A stretch of DNA of 64,000 nt from Rhodopseudomonas infernalis (GCF_022271405.1 NZ_JAJNAL010000010.1:1-64000), one strand, 5' to 3'. Numbered from the stretch's first letter, positions 9,451 to 19,921 are shown. Notes: a model not told the origin generated them from the letters alone. Program-made: numbers and translations.

Positions 9451-9726
9451 ATGCCGCTGTCCGCCGACGATCTCACGACACTCGACACGCTGCTCGGCTG
9501 CGCGGACGCGGACGCAGGTGTGTTCCCTCGGCTTCGACAGCAACTGCCGGCAATGTCGCTGACACGCTGCGACGCGTCGGATATCGACCAGGAGCAGCCG
9601 TTCCGTGTCTATCCGCAATTCAACGTCTATCTGGTCGACAGCTCCGATCACTGCTGGACCATAACGGGCAATCCGGCGCAGGCGACCGGGCTGGTCGTGG
9701 CGGATCGCAAGGCAGCGCGGAGGTGA
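9451..9726 (+). CDS. small conserved nif-cluster protein (DUF6129-like)
   Basis: 91 residues with no known catalytic motif. Core elements are VFPRLRQQLPAMSLTRCDA, ARG-free YPQFNVYLVDSSDHCW and a short basic tail. Two cysteines are present. Its spacing of 2 bases from nifT indicates co-transcription. I associate it with the DUF6129-type proteins of nif clusters from memory, without a search. The function is unknown. Confidence 0.65.
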   Translation: MPLSADDLTTLDTLLGCADADAGVFPRLRQQLPAMSLTRCDASDIDQEQPFRVYPQFNVYLVDSSDHCWTITGNPAQATGLVVADRKAARR

Positions 9727-9768
9727 GTGGGCACGGATGAATGCTGGCCGAAGCCCTGCAACACTCCT

Positions 9769-9882
9769 TCATTGCGAACGCAGCGAAGCAATCCAGCTTC
9801 CTGCACCTGGCTGGGTTGCTTCGTCGCGGAGCCTGTACTCGGACGGCGCGAAGCGCCGATCCGGGTGCTCCTCGCAATGACG
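9769..9882. repeat. long REP-like palindrome (TCATTGCG family)
   Basis: Begins TCATTGCGAACGCAGCGAAG and ends CTCCTCGCAATGAC, with GGTTGCTTCGTCGC inside. Copies of the same family lie at 10964-11042, 24106-24187 and 34915-35010. This one separates the DUF6129-like gene from the SIR2-like gene and fills most of the gap 9727-9918. Confidence 0.85.
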
Positions 9883-9918
9883 ACTGAATAGTCGTTCCGA
9901 CCATCAAGGGAGAACAGG

Positions 9919-10815
9919 ATGACCGTTAAAGCGCTGCATGACATCGCCGCAGGTTTCGCGCAGGGGCGGGTGATTCCTTATCTCGGCTCGGGCGTGCTGA
10001 CGCTGGGCGAGGCCGGCGTACCGACGTCGCCGCTCGAACTGGTGGCGCGGCTGACCGCCAAGACCACGGTGCCGCACAAGGTGCGGAGCAATCTCACCGG
10101 CGCCGCGCAGTACATCGAGAACTTCAAACATCGCAAGACGCTGTCGTCGCTGATGACCGAAGCGTTCCGTGCGTCGGCTGAGCCAAACGGTCTGCATCGG
10201 ATGCTGGCCGAATTGCCGGAATTGCCGCTGCTGGTGCACGCCTGGTACGACGACCTGCCGCAGAAGGCCCTCGCGAGTCGCATCGATTGGGGCATGGCCC
10301 AGGGCGTCAGCCAGACCGAGCATCACGGCCGCTGGGTGAATTTCTTTCGGCCCGACGGCAGCGAAGTGACCGGGCCCGATCCGAGCATCGTGGCCGACGA
10401 CATGCCGCTGTTCGCGCCGGTGCCGGACGAGGCGCGCGGCTGGGCGACGCTGCTCTACCAGCCGCTCGGCTCGGTGCGTCCGGCGGCGAACTTCCTGGTG
10501 TCGGACAGCGACTTCGTCGAAGTCCTGACCGAGATCGACATCCAGACGCCGATCCCGCAGTCGGTGCAGGAACTACGGCGCGACCGGCACTTCCTGTTTC
10601 TCGGCTGCCGTTTCGACAATCAGCTCGATCGTCTGTTCGCGCGTCAGATCATGAAGCGCTCTTCGGCGAAGCACTGGGCCGTGCTGCCCGATCCACTGAC
10701 CCGCAACGAAGAGCGCTTCCTGGAAGAGCAGAGCATCACCCGGCTGGAGCTTCCGCTGTTGAAGTTCGTCGGCGAATTGGCTGAAGCACTGCAGGGACAG
10801 GCGCTGACGGCGTAA
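9919..10815 (+). CDS. SIR2-like domain protein in nif cluster
   Basis: 298 residues resembling SIR2_2-type proteins. The N-terminal VIPYLGSGVL fits the NAD-binding GSG/GAG motif; VHAWYDD aligns with the T-N-Y-D motif of bacterial SIR2-like proteins; and FLFLGCRFDNQLDRLF matches the typical C-terminal F-L-G-x-x-F-x-D element. Where active members have K-L-H-G, this protein has YQPLGS, so the catalytic histidine appears to be replaced. It is preceded by AAGGGAG and lies between the nifT module and the nifH promoter. Its role is unknown; NAD binding or regulation of nitrogenase is inference. Confidence 0.75.
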   Translation: MTVKALHDIAAGFAQGRVIPYLGSGVLTLGEAGVPTSPLELVARLTAKTTVPHKVRSNLTGAAQYIENFKHRKTLSSLMTEAFRASAEPNGLHRMLAELPELPLLVHAWYDDLPQKALASRIDWGMAQGVSQTEHHGRWVNFFRPDGSEVTGPDPSIVADDMPLFAPVPDEARGWATLLYQPLGSVRPAANFLVSDSDFVEVLTEIDIQTPIPQSVQELRRDRHFLFLGCRFDNQLDRLFARQIMKRSSAKHWAVLPDPLTRNEERFLEEQSITRLELPLLKFVGELAEALQGQALTA

Positions 10816-10841
10816 GTCTGCTGTCGCCCCCCGCACTCTCC

Positions 10842-10933
10842 ACGTCATGGCCGGCCTCGTGCCGGCCATTGACGTTCTTGCAACGGGCACCGCCGTATTC
10901 GTTGATGCCCGGCACGAGGCCGGGCATCACGAC
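10842..10933. repeat. palindromic GCCGGCC-type intergenic repeats
   Basis: Two hairpins in tandem: GTCATGGCCGGCC with GGCCATTGAC, and GATGCCCGG-CACGAGG-CCGGGCATC. They follow the SIR2-like gene by 27 bases and may end that transcript. This is the first part of a 590-base gap before nifH, which otherwise holds a REP element and the nifH promoter. Confidence 0.65.
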
Positions 10934-10963
10934 GTTGTGTGACGTGGAGTCTTCAGTCCCACC

Positions 10964-11042
10964 GTCATTGCGGGCGAAGCGAAGCAATCCAGCTTCTGTG
11001 CACTGAGCTGGATTGCTGCGTCGCTTCGCTCCTCGCAATGAC
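10964..11042. repeat. REP-like palindrome (TCATTGCG family)
   Basis: Begins GTCATTGCGGGCGAAGCG and ends with its complement CGCTTCGCTCCTCGCAATGAC (19-base core). It is the same family as the elements at 9769, 24106 and 34915. It lies 62 bases upstream of the first NifA site of nifH. Confidence 0.85.
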
Positions 11043-11103
11043 GGAGAGATGACGTCGCCAGTTGCGACGATGTCTCGTGTAGCTTCGCCAGCCGGTATCA
11101 GTT

Positions 11104-11119
11104 TGTTTCGTTTCTAACA
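11104..11119 (+). promoter_or_regulatory. putative NifA activator site, distal, nifH
   Basis: TGTTTCGTTTCTAACA, a perfect TGT-N10-ACA motif, 120 bases upstream of the -24 element. Its 3' half (CTAACA) resembles that of the proximal site (CTAAACA). Confidence 0.75.
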
Positions 11120-11153
11120 GCTGCATCTACCGATGTCGTCCGGCGGGCCCCGA

Positions 11154-11169
11154 TGTCGGATTCTAAACA
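11154..11169 (+). promoter_or_regulatory. putative NifA activator site, proximal, nifH
   Basis: TGTCGGATTCTAAACA is a perfect TGT-N10-ACA motif, 70 bases upstream of the -24 element. The two sites start 50 bases apart. Confidence 0.8.
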
Positions 11170-11239
11170 TCTATGTACATTTCACTTTCACGCTGACTAT
11201 CCGCACGGAATTGCACGCTTTTTCGCGTTGCGCGGCGCT

Positions 11240-11255
11240 TGGCACGGTCGTTGCA
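11240..11255 (+). promoter_or_regulatory. nifH sigma54 promoter
   Basis: TGGCACGGTCGTTGCA is a perfect -24/-12 consensus. The predicted start is near 11267, leaving a leader of about 140 bases before the nifH ATG. With two activator sites it should drive strong NifA-dependent transcription of nifHDKENX and following genes. Confidence 0.92.
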
Positions 11256-11291
11256 AAACAGGGATCAGCAAGGCGAGGCATCGTTGGCTGA

Positions 11292-12302
<1,011 letters not shown>

Positions 12303-12313
12303 TCCCATCAGCC

Positions 12314-12340
12314 GGGCCGGCCGCCTCGCGCGGCCGGTCC
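12314..12340 (+). promoter_or_regulatory. nifH-nifD intergenic hairpin
   Basis: CCGGCCGC pairs perfectly with GCGGCCGG around a 5-base loop, with additional GGG/TCC pairing outside. There is no T run, so it is more likely a transcript-stabilising or partial-readthrough element than a full terminator. Such hairpins behind nifH help give more Fe protein than MoFe protein. Confidence 0.6.
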
Positions 12341-12369
12341 CCCGGCGGCCCCAGATACGAGGAACAACG

Positions 12370-13833
12370 ATGAGCACCGCAGTCGCAGAATCCCCCGCGG
12401 ACATCAAGGAACGTAACAAGCAGCTGATCGGCGAAGTCCTGGAGGCCTATCCGGACAAGTCGGCCAAGCGTCGCGCCAAGCATCTCAACACCTACGAGGC
12501 CGAGAAGGCCGAGTGCTCGGTCAAGTCGAACATCAAGTCGATCCCGGGCGTCATGACGATCCGTGGCTGCGCCTACGCCGGTTCGAAGGGCGTGGTGTGG
12601 GGCCCGATCAAGGACATGGTCCATATCAGCCACGGCCCGGTCGGCTGCGGCCAGTATTCCTGGGGCTCGCGCCGCAATTACTACAAGGGCAACACCGGCA
12701 TCGACACTTTCGGTACGATGCAGTTCACGTCCGACTTCCAGGAGAAGGACATCGTTTTCGGCGGCGACAAGAAGCTCGGCAAGATCATCGACGAGATCCA
12801 GGAGCTGTTCCCGCTCAACCGCGGCATCTCGGTGCAGTCGGAATGCCCGATCGGTCTGATCGGCGACGACATCGAGGCGGTCTCCAAGGCCAAGTCGAAG
12901 CAGTATGACGGCAAGCCGATCATCCCGGTGCGCTGCGAAGGCTTCCGCGGCGTGTCGCAGTCGCTCGGCCACCACATCGCCAACGACGTGATCCGCGACT
13001 GGGTGTTCGACAAGGCCGGCGACAAGGTCGCGACTTTCGAATCGACCCCGTACGACGTGGCGATCATCGGCGACTACAACATCGGCGGCGACGCCTGGGC
13101 CTCGCGCATCCTGCTCGAGGAAATGGGTCTGCGCGTGATCGCGCAGTGGTCCGGCGACGGCACCATCGCCGAGCTCGAGAACACCCCGAAGGCGAAGCTG
13201 AACATCCTGCACTGCTACCGCTCGATGAACTACATCACGCGGCACATGGAAGAGAAGTTCGGGATCCCGTGGGTCGAATACAACTTCTTCGGCCCGACCA
13301 AGATCGAGGCGTCGCTGCGCGAGATCGCCTCGAAGTTCGACGACAAGATCAAGGAAGGCGCCGAGCGCGTCATCGCCAAATACAAGCCGCGGATGCAGGC
13401 GATCGTCGATCGCTATCGCCCGCGCCTCGAAGGCAAGAAGGTCATGCTCTACGTCGGCGGCCTGCGTCCGCGCCACGTCATCGGCGCCTACGAAGACCTC
13501 GGCATGGAAGTGGTCGGCACCGGCTACGAATTCGGCCACAACGACGACTATCAGCGCACCACCCACTACGTGAAGGACGGCACGCTGATCTACGACGACG
13601 TCACCGGCTACGAATTCGAGAAGTTCGTCGAGAAGGTCCGGCCCGATCTGGTCGGCTCCGGCATCAAGGAAAAGTACATCTTCCAGAAGATGGGTGTGCC
13701 GTTCCGCCAGATGCACTCGTGGGACTATTCCGGCCCGTATCACGGCTATGACGGCTTCGCCATCTTCGCCCGCGACATGGATATCGCCATCAACGCTCCG
13801 ATCTGGAAGCTTACCAAGGCTCCCTGGAGCTGA
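12370..13833 (+). CDS. nifD: nitrogenase MoFe protein alpha chain NifD
   Basis: 487 residues. P-cluster cysteines are in the N-terminal half ([20 protein letters not shown], and [11 protein letters not shown]). The FeMo-cofactor cysteine lies in [11 protein letters not shown] and the histidine ligand in [15 protein letters not shown]. It forms the alpha2beta2 dinitrogenase with NifK. The gene is 67 bases after nifH across a hairpin, and nifK follows after 92 bases. The length and motifs are typical for a Mo-nitrogenase; the region shows no sign of a V or Fe-only enzyme. Confidence 0.99.
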   Translation: MSTAVAESPADIKERNKQLIGEVLEAYPDKSAKRRAKHLNTYEAEKAECSVKSNIKSIPGVMTIRGCAYAGSKGVVWGPIKDMVHISHGPVGCGQYSWGSRRNYYKGNTGIDTFGTMQFTSDFQEKDIVFGGDKKLGKIIDEIQELFPLNRGISVQSECPIGLIGDDIEAVSKAKSKQYDGKPIIPVRCEGFRGVSQSLGHHIANDVIRDWVFDKAGDKVATFESTPYDVAIIGDYNIGGDAWASRILLEEMGLRVIAQWSGDGTIAELENTPKAKLNILHCYRSMNYITRHMEEKFGIPWVEYNFFGPTKIEASLREIASKFDDKIKEGAERVIAKYKPRMQAIVDRYRPRLEGKKVMLYVGGLRPRHVIGAYEDLGMEVVGTGYEFGHNDDYQRTTHYVKDGTLIYDDVTGYEFEKFVEKVRPDLVGSGIKEKYIFQKMGVPFRQMHSWDYSGPYHGYDGFAIFARDMDIAINAPIWKLTKAPWS

Positions 13834-13925
13834 CGGTTCGGAGCTGAACCCACTCGTCACCCGGGCTTCCGGTGAGATCCACCGGAAGCACCGAGTCCCC
13901 GAATTCCTTGGGAAAGAACATCACC

Positions 13926-15485
13926 ATGACCGAGACCGCAGAAAAGATCCGGGATCACTTCGATCTCTTCCATCAGCCCGAATATGCGGACATGATGGAT
14001 AACAAGCGTAAGCAGTTCGAAAACGCCGTCGGCGAAGCCGAAGTCGCGCGGGTGTCGGATTGGACCAAGACCAAGGAATATCAGGAGAAGAACTTCGCTC
14101 GTGAAGCCCTGGTCATCAATCCGGCCAAGGCCTGCCAGCCGCTCGGCGCGGTGTTCGCCGCGGTCGGCTTCGAGAAGACGCTGCCGTTCGTGCACGGCTC
14201 GCAGGGCTGCGTCGCGTATTATCGCAGCCACTTCTCGCGCCACTTCAAGGAGCCGACCTCCTGCGTCTCGTCGTCGATGACCGAAGACGCCGCGGTGTTC
14301 GGTGGCCTCAACAACATGATCGACGGCCTGGCGAACTCCTACGCCCTGTACAAGCCGAAGATGATCGCGGTCTCGACCACCTGCATGGCCGAGGTGATCG
14401 GCGACGACCTCAACGCGTTCATCAAGAACGCCAAGGAAAAGGGTTCGGTCCCGCAGGACTTCGACGTCACCTACGCCCACACCCCGGCCTTCGTCGGTAG
14501 CCACATCACCGGCTACGACAACGTCATGAAGGGCATCGTCGAGCACTTCTGGGACGGCAAGTCCGGCACGGTCGAGAAGCTCGAGCGCAAGCCCAACGAG
14601 TCGATCAACTTCCTCGGCGGCTTCGACGGCAACACCGTCGGCAACATCCGCGAGATCAAGCGCATCTTCGACCTGATGGGCGTCGACTACACCATCTTCG
14701 GCGACAACAGCGACGTCTGGGATACCCCGGCCGACGGTGAGTTCCGGATGTACGACGGCGGCACCACGCTGGAAGAAGCCGCCAACGCCATCCACGCCAA
14801 GGCGACGATCTCGATGCAGGAATTCTGCACCGAGAAGACCCTGGCGACGATCGAGGGTCACGGCCAGGAAGTGGTCGCGTTCAACTCCCCGATCGGCATC
14901 TCCGGCACCGACCGCTTCCTGCAGGCGGTCTCGCGGATCACCGGCAAGGCGATCCCCGAGGCGCTGACCAAGGAGCGCGGCCGTCTGGTCGACGCCATCG
15001 GCGACTCCTCGGCGCACATCCACGGCAAGAAGTTCGCGATCTACGGCGATCCGGACCTCTGCTACGGCGTCGCGGAGTTCATCCTCGAACTCGGCGGTGA
15101 GCCGACCCACATCCTGGCGACCAACGGCAACAAGAGCTGGGAAGCCAAGGTGCAGGCGCTGCTCGACAGCTCGCCGTTCGGCAAGAACTGCAAGGTCTAC
15201 GCCGGCAAGGATCTCTGGCACCTGCGCTCTCTGCTGTTCACCGAGCCGGTCGATTTCCTGATCGGCAACACCTACGGCAAGTATCTCGAGCGCGACACCG
15301 GCACGCCGCTGATCCGCATGGGCTTCCCGGTGTTCGATCGTCACCATCACCACCGCTCGCCGATCTGGGGCTATCAGGGCACGATGAACGTCCTGGTCAA
15401 GATCCTCGACAAGATCTTCGACGAGATGGACAAGGCGACCAATATCGCCGGCAAGACCGATCTCAGCTTCGACATCATCCGTTGA
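13926..15485 (+). CDS. nifK: nitrogenase MoFe protein beta chain NifK
   Basis: 519 residues. It carries the P-cluster cysteines in [25 protein letters not shown] and [12 protein letters not shown], and an N-terminal extension that wraps around NifD. The ATG at 13926 is favoured over an in-frame start at 13872, as [16 protein letters not shown] matches typical NifK starts. It partners with NifD and is followed 51 bases later by nifE in the same operon. Confidence 0.98.
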   Translation: MTETAEKIRDHFDLFHQPEYADMMDNKRKQFENAVGEAEVARVSDWTKTKEYQEKNFAREALVINPAKACQPLGAVFAAVGFEKTLPFVHGSQGCVAYYRSHFSRHFKEPTSCVSSSMTEDAAVFGGLNNMIDGLANSYALYKPKMIAVSTTCMAEVIGDDLNAFIKNAKEKGSVPQDFDVTYAHTPAFVGSHITGYDNVMKGIVEHFWDGKSGTVEKLERKPNESINFLGGFDGNTVGNIREIKRIFDLMGVDYTIFGDNSDVWDTPADGEFRMYDGGTTLEEAANAIHAKATISMQEFCTEKTLATIEGHGQEVVAFNSPIGISGTDRFLQAVSRITGKAIPEALTKERGRLVDAIGDSSAHIHGKKFAIYGDPDLCYGVAEFILELGGEPTHILATNGNKSWEAKVQALLDSSPFGKNCKVYAGKDLWHLRSLLFTEPVDFLIGNTYGKYLERDTGTPLIRMGFPVFDRHHHHRSPIWGYQGTMNVLVKILDKIFDEMDKATNIAGKTDLSFDIIR

Positions 15486-15536
15486 TGCCGAAGACGATGA
15501 CAAAGTCTCGGACCACCTGATCCTCAGGAGCGCCGC

Positions 15537-17003
15537 ATGAGCCGCCTCGCAGACAAGATTCAAGATGTCTTCAACGAGCCCGGCTGTGCGGCCAATCAGG
15601 TCAAGTCCGAGAAGCAACGCAAGAAGGGCTGCAGCAAACCGCTGCAGCCGGGGGGCGCAGCCGGCGGCTGCGCCTTCGATGGCGCCAAGATCGCGCTGCA
15701 GCCGATCGTCGACGTCGCCCATCTGGTGCACGGCCCGATCGCCTGCGAAGGCTCGTCCTGGGACAATCGCGGCACCAAGTCGTCCGGCTCGAAGCTGTAT
15801 CGCACCGGCTTCACCACCGACATGGGCGAGAACGACGTCATCTTCGGCGGCGAGAAGCGGCTGTTCCGGTCGATCAAGGAAATCATCGAGAAGTACGATC
15901 CCCCGGCGGTGTTCGTGTATCAGACCTGCGTGCCGGCGATGATGGGCGACGACATCGTGGCGGTCTGCAAGGTGGCGGCCGAGAAATTCGGCAAGCCCTG
16001 CGTCCCGATCATCTCGCCGGGATTCGTCGGGCCGAAGAACCTCGGCAACAAGCTCGCCGGCGAGGCGATGCTGGATTACGTGATCGGCACCCAGGAGCCG
16101 GAAGTCACCACCCCTTACGACATCAACATCATCGGCGAGTACAACGTCGCCGGTGAGCTGTGGCAGGTGAAGCCGCTGCTCGACGAACTTGGCATCCGCA
16201 TCCTGTCCTGCCTGTCGGGCGACGCGCGCTACCACGAGGTCGCGCAGTCGCACCGCGCCCGCGCCGCCATGATGGTGTGCTCCACCGCGATGATCAACGT
16301 CGCGCGAAAGATGGAAGAGCGCTACGGCATTCCGTATTTCGAAGGCTCGTTCTACGGCATCAGCGACACCTCGGAATCGCTGCGCCAGATCGCCAGACTG
16401 TTGATCGGCCGCGGCGCCGATCCGGAGCTGATGGACCGCGTCGAAGCGCTGATCGCGCGCGAGGAGGCCAAGGCTTGGGCCGCGATCAAGGCCTATACGC
16501 CGCGGCTCGAAGGCAAGAAGGTTCTGCTGATCACCGGTGGTGTAAAATCGTGGTCTGTAGTGGCCGCACTGCAAGAGGCTGGGCTGACCATCGTAGGCAC
16601 CAGCGTCAAGAAGTCGACCAAGGAAGACAAGGAGCGGCTCAAGGAGACGAGCCCCGACGTCCACCAGATCGACGATCTGCGCCCGCGCGAAATGTACAAG
16701 ATGCTCAAAGAGGCGCAGGCCGACATCATGCTGTCGGGCGGCCGCTCGCAGTTCGTCGCGCTGAAGGCGCGGATGCCCTGGATGGATATCAATCAGGAGC
16801 GTTCCTACGCATATTGCGGTTATGTCGGCATCGTCGAGATGGTGCGGCAGATCGACAAGGCGCTGTCGAACCCGATCTGGGATCAGGTCCGCTCCGCGCC
16901 GCCGTGGGAGGAAGTGACCTGGGAGCAGCGCGCCGACGCCGCCAATGCGATCGACGACCGGCAGCGCGCGATCTTCGGGCCGCGCTCCGCGCGGGTCGCG
17001 TGA
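15537..17003 (+). CDS. nifE: NifE, FeMo-cofactor assembly scaffold subunit
   Basis: 488 residues, homologous to NifD. NifEN receives NifB-co and matures it to FeMo-co. Features seen are a cysteine-rich N-terminus (KGCSKPLQPGGAAGGCAFDG), HGPIACEGSSWDNRG and QTCVPAMMGDD. A GGAGCGCCGC stretch precedes the ATG. The stop is followed 10 bases later by nifN with GAGGAGG, so the two are closely coupled. Confidence 0.98.
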   Translation: MSRLADKIQDVFNEPGCAANQVKSEKQRKKGCSKPLQPGGAAGGCAFDGAKIALQPIVDVAHLVHGPIACEGSSWDNRGTKSSGSKLYRTGFTTDMGENDVIFGGEKRLFRSIKEIIEKYDPPAVFVYQTCVPAMMGDDIVAVCKVAAEKFGKPCVPIISPGFVGPKNLGNKLAGEAMLDYVIGTQEPEVTTPYDINIIGEYNVAGELWQVKPLLDELGIRILSCLSGDARYHEVAQSHRARAAMMVCSTAMINVARKMEERYGIPYFEGSFYGISDTSESLRQIARLLIGRGADPELMDRVEALIAREEAKAWAAIKAYTPRLEGKKVLLITGGVKSWSVVAALQEAGLTIVGTSVKKSTKEDKERLKETSPDVHQIDDLRPREMYKMLKEAQADIMLSGGRSQFVALKARMPWMDINQERSYAYCGYVGIVEMVRQIDKALSNPIWDQVRSAPPWEEVTWEQRADAANAIDDRQRAIFGPRSARVA

Positions 17004-17013
17004 GGAGGCGGCG

Positions 17014-18390
17014 ATGGCCAAGATCGTGAGCCAGACCAAATCCTGCACCGTCAACCCGCTGCGGATGAGTCAGCCGCTCGGCGCGTCGCTCGCCTTCATG
17101 GGGCTGCGCAACTGCATGCCGCTGCTGCACGGCTCGCAGGGTTGCACCTCGTTCGGCCTGGTGCTGTTCGTCCGGCATTTCCGCGAACAGATCCCGATGC
17201 AGACCACGGCGATGAGCGAAGTCGCCACCGTGCTGGGCGGCTTCGATAATGTTGAGCAGGCGATCGTCAACATCGTCTCTCGCACCAAGCCCGACGTGAT
17301 CGGGATCTGCACCACGGGCGTGACCGAGATCAAAGGCGACGATCTCGACGGCTTCATCAAGGATGTGCGCACGAAGCACCCCGAACTCGCCCATGTCGCA
17401 CTCGTGCCGGTGTCGACGCCGGACTTCAAGGGCGCGTTCGAGGACGGCTTTGCCGCGACGGTCACCCGCATTGTCGAGACGCTGGTCGAAGCGCCCGAGC
17501 CCGGTACGGAACGCGATCTCGCGAAGCTCAATGTGCTGGCGGGCAGTCATCTGACGCCGGGCGATATCGACGAGCTGCGCGACATCATCGAGGCGTTCGG
17601 GCTGGTGCCGACCTTCCTGCCGGATATCTCCGGCTCGCTCGACGGCCATCTGCCGGACGATTTCACGCCGACGACTCACGGCGGCGTCTCGGTGGCTGAG
17701 GTCGCCGCGATGGGCGCGGCGGCACATACGCTGGCGCTCGGCGAACAGATGCGGGATGCGGCGGCGGCGCTGGAAGCCAAGGCCGGCGTTTCGTTCACGC
17801 TGCTGCAGCGCCTGACCGGGCTGGCGGCCGGGGACGAACTGATGGCGACGCTGGCGCGGATCAGCGGCCGGCCGGTGCCGCCAAAGTATCGGCGGCAGCG
17901 CAGCCAGTTGGTCGACGCCATGCTCGACGGTCACTTCTATTTCGGCGGCAAACAGGTCGCGATCGGCGCCGAGCCGGACATGCTGCTCAATATCGCCGGG
18001 TGGCTCGCCGATATGGGCTGTACGGTGAGTGCAGCGGTGACGACTACCACCTCGCCGGTGCTCGAGCTCGTCCCGAGCGACGAAGTACTGATCGGCGATC
18101 TCGAAGATCTGGAACACCGCGCCGAAGGCTGCGATCTGCTGCTGACGCATTCGCACGGCCGCCAGGCATCGGAACGGCTCGGCATACCGCTGTTCCGCAT
18201 CGGCCTGCCGATGTTCGACCGCCTCGGCGCCGCCCATCAGGTCGTGGTGGGTTATCGCGGCACGCGCGATCTGATCTTCGCGATCGGCAATCAGTTCATC
18301 GCGAACATACGGGAGCCGAATGTGGACAGTTGGCGCACGCTCGCCACCAGCCAGCCGGATCGGATCGATGCGCCGCCTACGGCTCATTAA
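17014..18390 (+). CDS. nifN: NifN, FeMo-cofactor assembly scaffold subunit
   Basis: 458 residues, homologous to NifK and partner of NifE in the NifEN scaffold. It contains VNPLRMSQPLGASLAF, LLHGSQGCTSFG and a conserved cysteine in ICTTGVTEIKGDD. The ATG at 17014 has a strong GAGGAGG ribosome site; the reading frame is open to 16945 but those codons lie inside nifE. NifX follows 46 bases downstream. Confidence 0.97.
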   Translation: MAKIVSQTKSCTVNPLRMSQPLGASLAFMGLRNCMPLLHGSQGCTSFGLVLFVRHFREQIPMQTTAMSEVATVLGGFDNVEQAIVNIVSRTKPDVIGICTTGVTEIKGDDLDGFIKDVRTKHPELAHVALVPVSTPDFKGAFEDGFAATVTRIVETLVEAPEPGTERDLAKLNVLAGSHLTPGDIDELRDIIEAFGLVPTFLPDISGSLDGHLPDDFTPTTHGGVSVAEVAAMGAAAHTLALGEQMRDAAAALEAKAGVSFTLLQRLTGLAAGDELMATLARISGRPVPPKYRRQRSQLVDAMLDGHFYFGGKQVAIGAEPDMLLNIAGWLADMGCTVSAAVTTTTSPVLELVPSDEVLIGDLEDLEHRAEGCDLLLTHSHGRQASERLGIPLFRIGLPMFDRLGAAHQVVVGYRGTRDLIFAIGNQFIANIREPNVDSWRTLATSQPDRIDAPPTAH

Positions 18391-18436
18391 GACGGCAGCG
18401 AAGGAGACGGACGATGCACAGCAACGGAGGCGCGGC

Positions 18437-18835
18437 ATGAAGGTCGCTTTCGCCACCCAGGATCTGAAGCGCGTGGATGCGCATTTCGGTTGGGCCAAGA
18501 ACATCGCCATCTACGAGGTGACGCCGGACGACTTCCGCTTCGTCGAAGCGGTGCAGTTCGCCGAAGAGAAGGAAGACGGCAACGAGGACAAGCTGGCGGC
18601 GAAGATCGACGCCATCCGGGAGTGCGCAATCGTGTATTGCGCGGCGATCGGAGGATCCGGCGCCGCGCGCGTGGTCGCGGCGCAAGTTCACCCGCTCAAG
18701 CTGGCGCAGCCGGAACTGATCACCGACCTCATCACCAAGCTGCAAGTCGTGCTGCGCGGCGTGCCGCCGCCGTGGCTGCGCAAGGCGCTGCTCAAGGGTG
18801 AAGAACGCAATTTCGATTTTGCCGACGAGGTGTAG
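18437..18835 (+). CDS. nifX: NifX, FeMo-cofactor carrier
   Basis: 132 residues of the NifX/NafY/NifB C-terminal fold: [42 protein letters not shown]. NifX binds NifB-co or VK-cluster and shuttles it to NifEN. ACGGAGG precedes the ATG at 18437; the upstream frame overlaps nifN and is unlikely to be used. The next gene begins 2 bases after the stop. Confidence 0.95.
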   Translation: MKVAFATQDLKRVDAHFGWAKNIAIYEVTPDDFRFVEAVQFAEEKEDGNEDKLAAKIDAIRECAIVYCAAIGGSGAARVVAAQVHPLKLAQPELITDLITKLQVVLRGVPPPWLRKALLKGEERNFDFADEV

Positions 18836-18837
18836 AC

Positions 18838-19302
18838 ATGACCGACGCGACCACGACGCCCGACGCGGCCATCGACTCGCTGCTCGTCAAGGAACTGATC
18901 AAGCAGCTGCGCGCCCAGGACACCCACGGCACCTGGGAGAACAAGTCCGACCTTAAGCTGCTCGAGCCTTACATCATCGACAAGGCCAAGCGCCGCGAGA
19001 TTCCGCTGATGGGCGATCCGGATCCGGAAACGCTGTGGCGGCTCGAGCTGTTCTACAATGCGGTGGCGCTGTCGATCGAGCGCGAGACGGGGATCATGGT
19101 CTCGCCGATGATGAAGATGCATCACGAAGGTTTCGGCCGCCTGATCCTGAGCGCGGGCCGGCTGATCGTGATCAACAAGCATATGCGCGACGTGCACCGG
19201 TTCGGCTTCGACAATCTCGGCAAGCTGGCGGAGGAGGGCGACAAGCTGGTCGCCGCGGGGGTCGAGATGATTCTCAAATATCCCGACGTCGCCCATCTCT
19301 GA
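18838..19302 (+). CDS. NifX-associated nitrogen fixation protein (DUF269)
   Basis: 154 residues. It contains [40 protein letters not shown] and [16 protein letters not shown], all typical of the DUF269 family found directly after nifX. The function is unknown. Its position, 2 bases after nifX and before the DUF683 gene, is the standard order. Confidence 0.93.
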   Translation: MTDATTTPDAAIDSLLVKELIKQLRAQDTHGTWENKSDLKLLEPYIIDKAKRREIPLMGDPDPETLWRLELFYNAVALSIERETGIMVSPMMKMHHEGFGRLILSAGRLIVINKHMRDVHRFGFDNLGKLAEEGDKLVAAGVEMILKYPDVAHL

Positions 19303-19319
19303 ACCGGAGCGAACCCAGA

Positions 19320-19526
19320 ATGTCCGAGATCGAAACGTTGAAAGCCGAGATCAAGAAGCTGTCGGCGCGCGCGACCACGATGAAGATGAATCTGCACGAC
19401 CTGTCCGAGGAACTGCCGATCAACTGGCAGAACATCATGACGATCGCGCAGCAGACCCAGGACGCCTACGCGGCGCTCGAAGCCGCCCGCAAGACCTTGA
19501 AAGAGCTGGAAGCCAAAGCTGCCTGA
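19320..19526 (+). CDS. CCE_0567-family (DUF683) nif protein
   Basis: 68 residues, almost all alpha-helical: an N-terminal coiled-coil segment, then DLSEELPINWQNIMTIA and a heptad-like C-terminal helix rich in Ala, Leu and Lys. It matches the small metalloprotein family that follows the DUF269 gene in nif clusters. It lies 17 bases after that gene. The proposed metal-binding role comes from the family, not from this sequence. Confidence 0.9.
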   Translation: MSEIETLKAEIKKLSARATTMKMNLHDLSEELPINWQNIMTIAQQTQDAYAALEAARKTLKELEAKAA

Positions 19527-19596
19527 TTGGGCCGCCTGACGCGGCCGCAGCGACAGCACGAACCGCGCGGCCGAGGCCGCGCCAGGAGTAACGACG

Positions 19597-19911
19597 ATGA
19601 CGATCTTCTCGAGCCGCGACGGCAAGCCGTGGGAACCCACCTACCTCACCGCGATCGACGGCGCCAAATGCATCGGCTGCGGTCGTTGCCACAAGGTCTG
19701 CTCGCGTGACGTCATGCACCTGATGGGTGTCAATGAGGACGGCGAACTGGTCGGCTGCTCGCTCGAGAACGACGACGATGACGATGAGGAATTCGTCCGC
19801 AAGGTGATGGTGTTGGATCAGGCCGGTAATTGCATCGGCTGCTCGGCCTGTGTCCGGGTTTGCCCGAAGGCTTGCCAGACTCACGTCAAGGCCAGCGAAC
19901 TCGGGTTGTAG
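19597..19911 (+). CDS. fdxB: nif-specific ferredoxin III
   Basis: 104-residue 2[4Fe-4S] ferredoxin. The first cluster motif is CIGCGRCHKVCSRDVM and the second CIGCSACVRVCPKACQTH. Between them is an acidic insertion with a DDDDDEE-like run. This is the FdxB/ferredoxin III type found between DUF683 and nifQ. It probably donates electrons to nitrogenase or cofactor assembly. Confidence 0.93.
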   Translation: MTIFSSRDGKPWEPTYLTAIDGAKCIGCGRCHKVCSRDVMHLMGVNEDGELVGCSLENDDDDDEEFVRKVMVLDQAGNCIGCSACVRVCPKACQTHVKASELGL

Positions 19912-19921
19912 GAGAGCGATC

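Noticed and set aside
9919-10815. Reading the SIR2-like gene as DraT or DraG (nitrogenase ADP-ribosylation enzymes)
   Set aside because: Neither DraT nor DraG motifs are present; the visible motifs are of SIR2-like proteins.
13857-17054. A 1065-residue open frame on the minus strand across nifK and nifE
   Set aside because: It is antisense to well-recognised nif genes, reads as low-complexity His/Asp/Arg/Leu sequence, and is explained by the high-GC codon pattern of the real genes.
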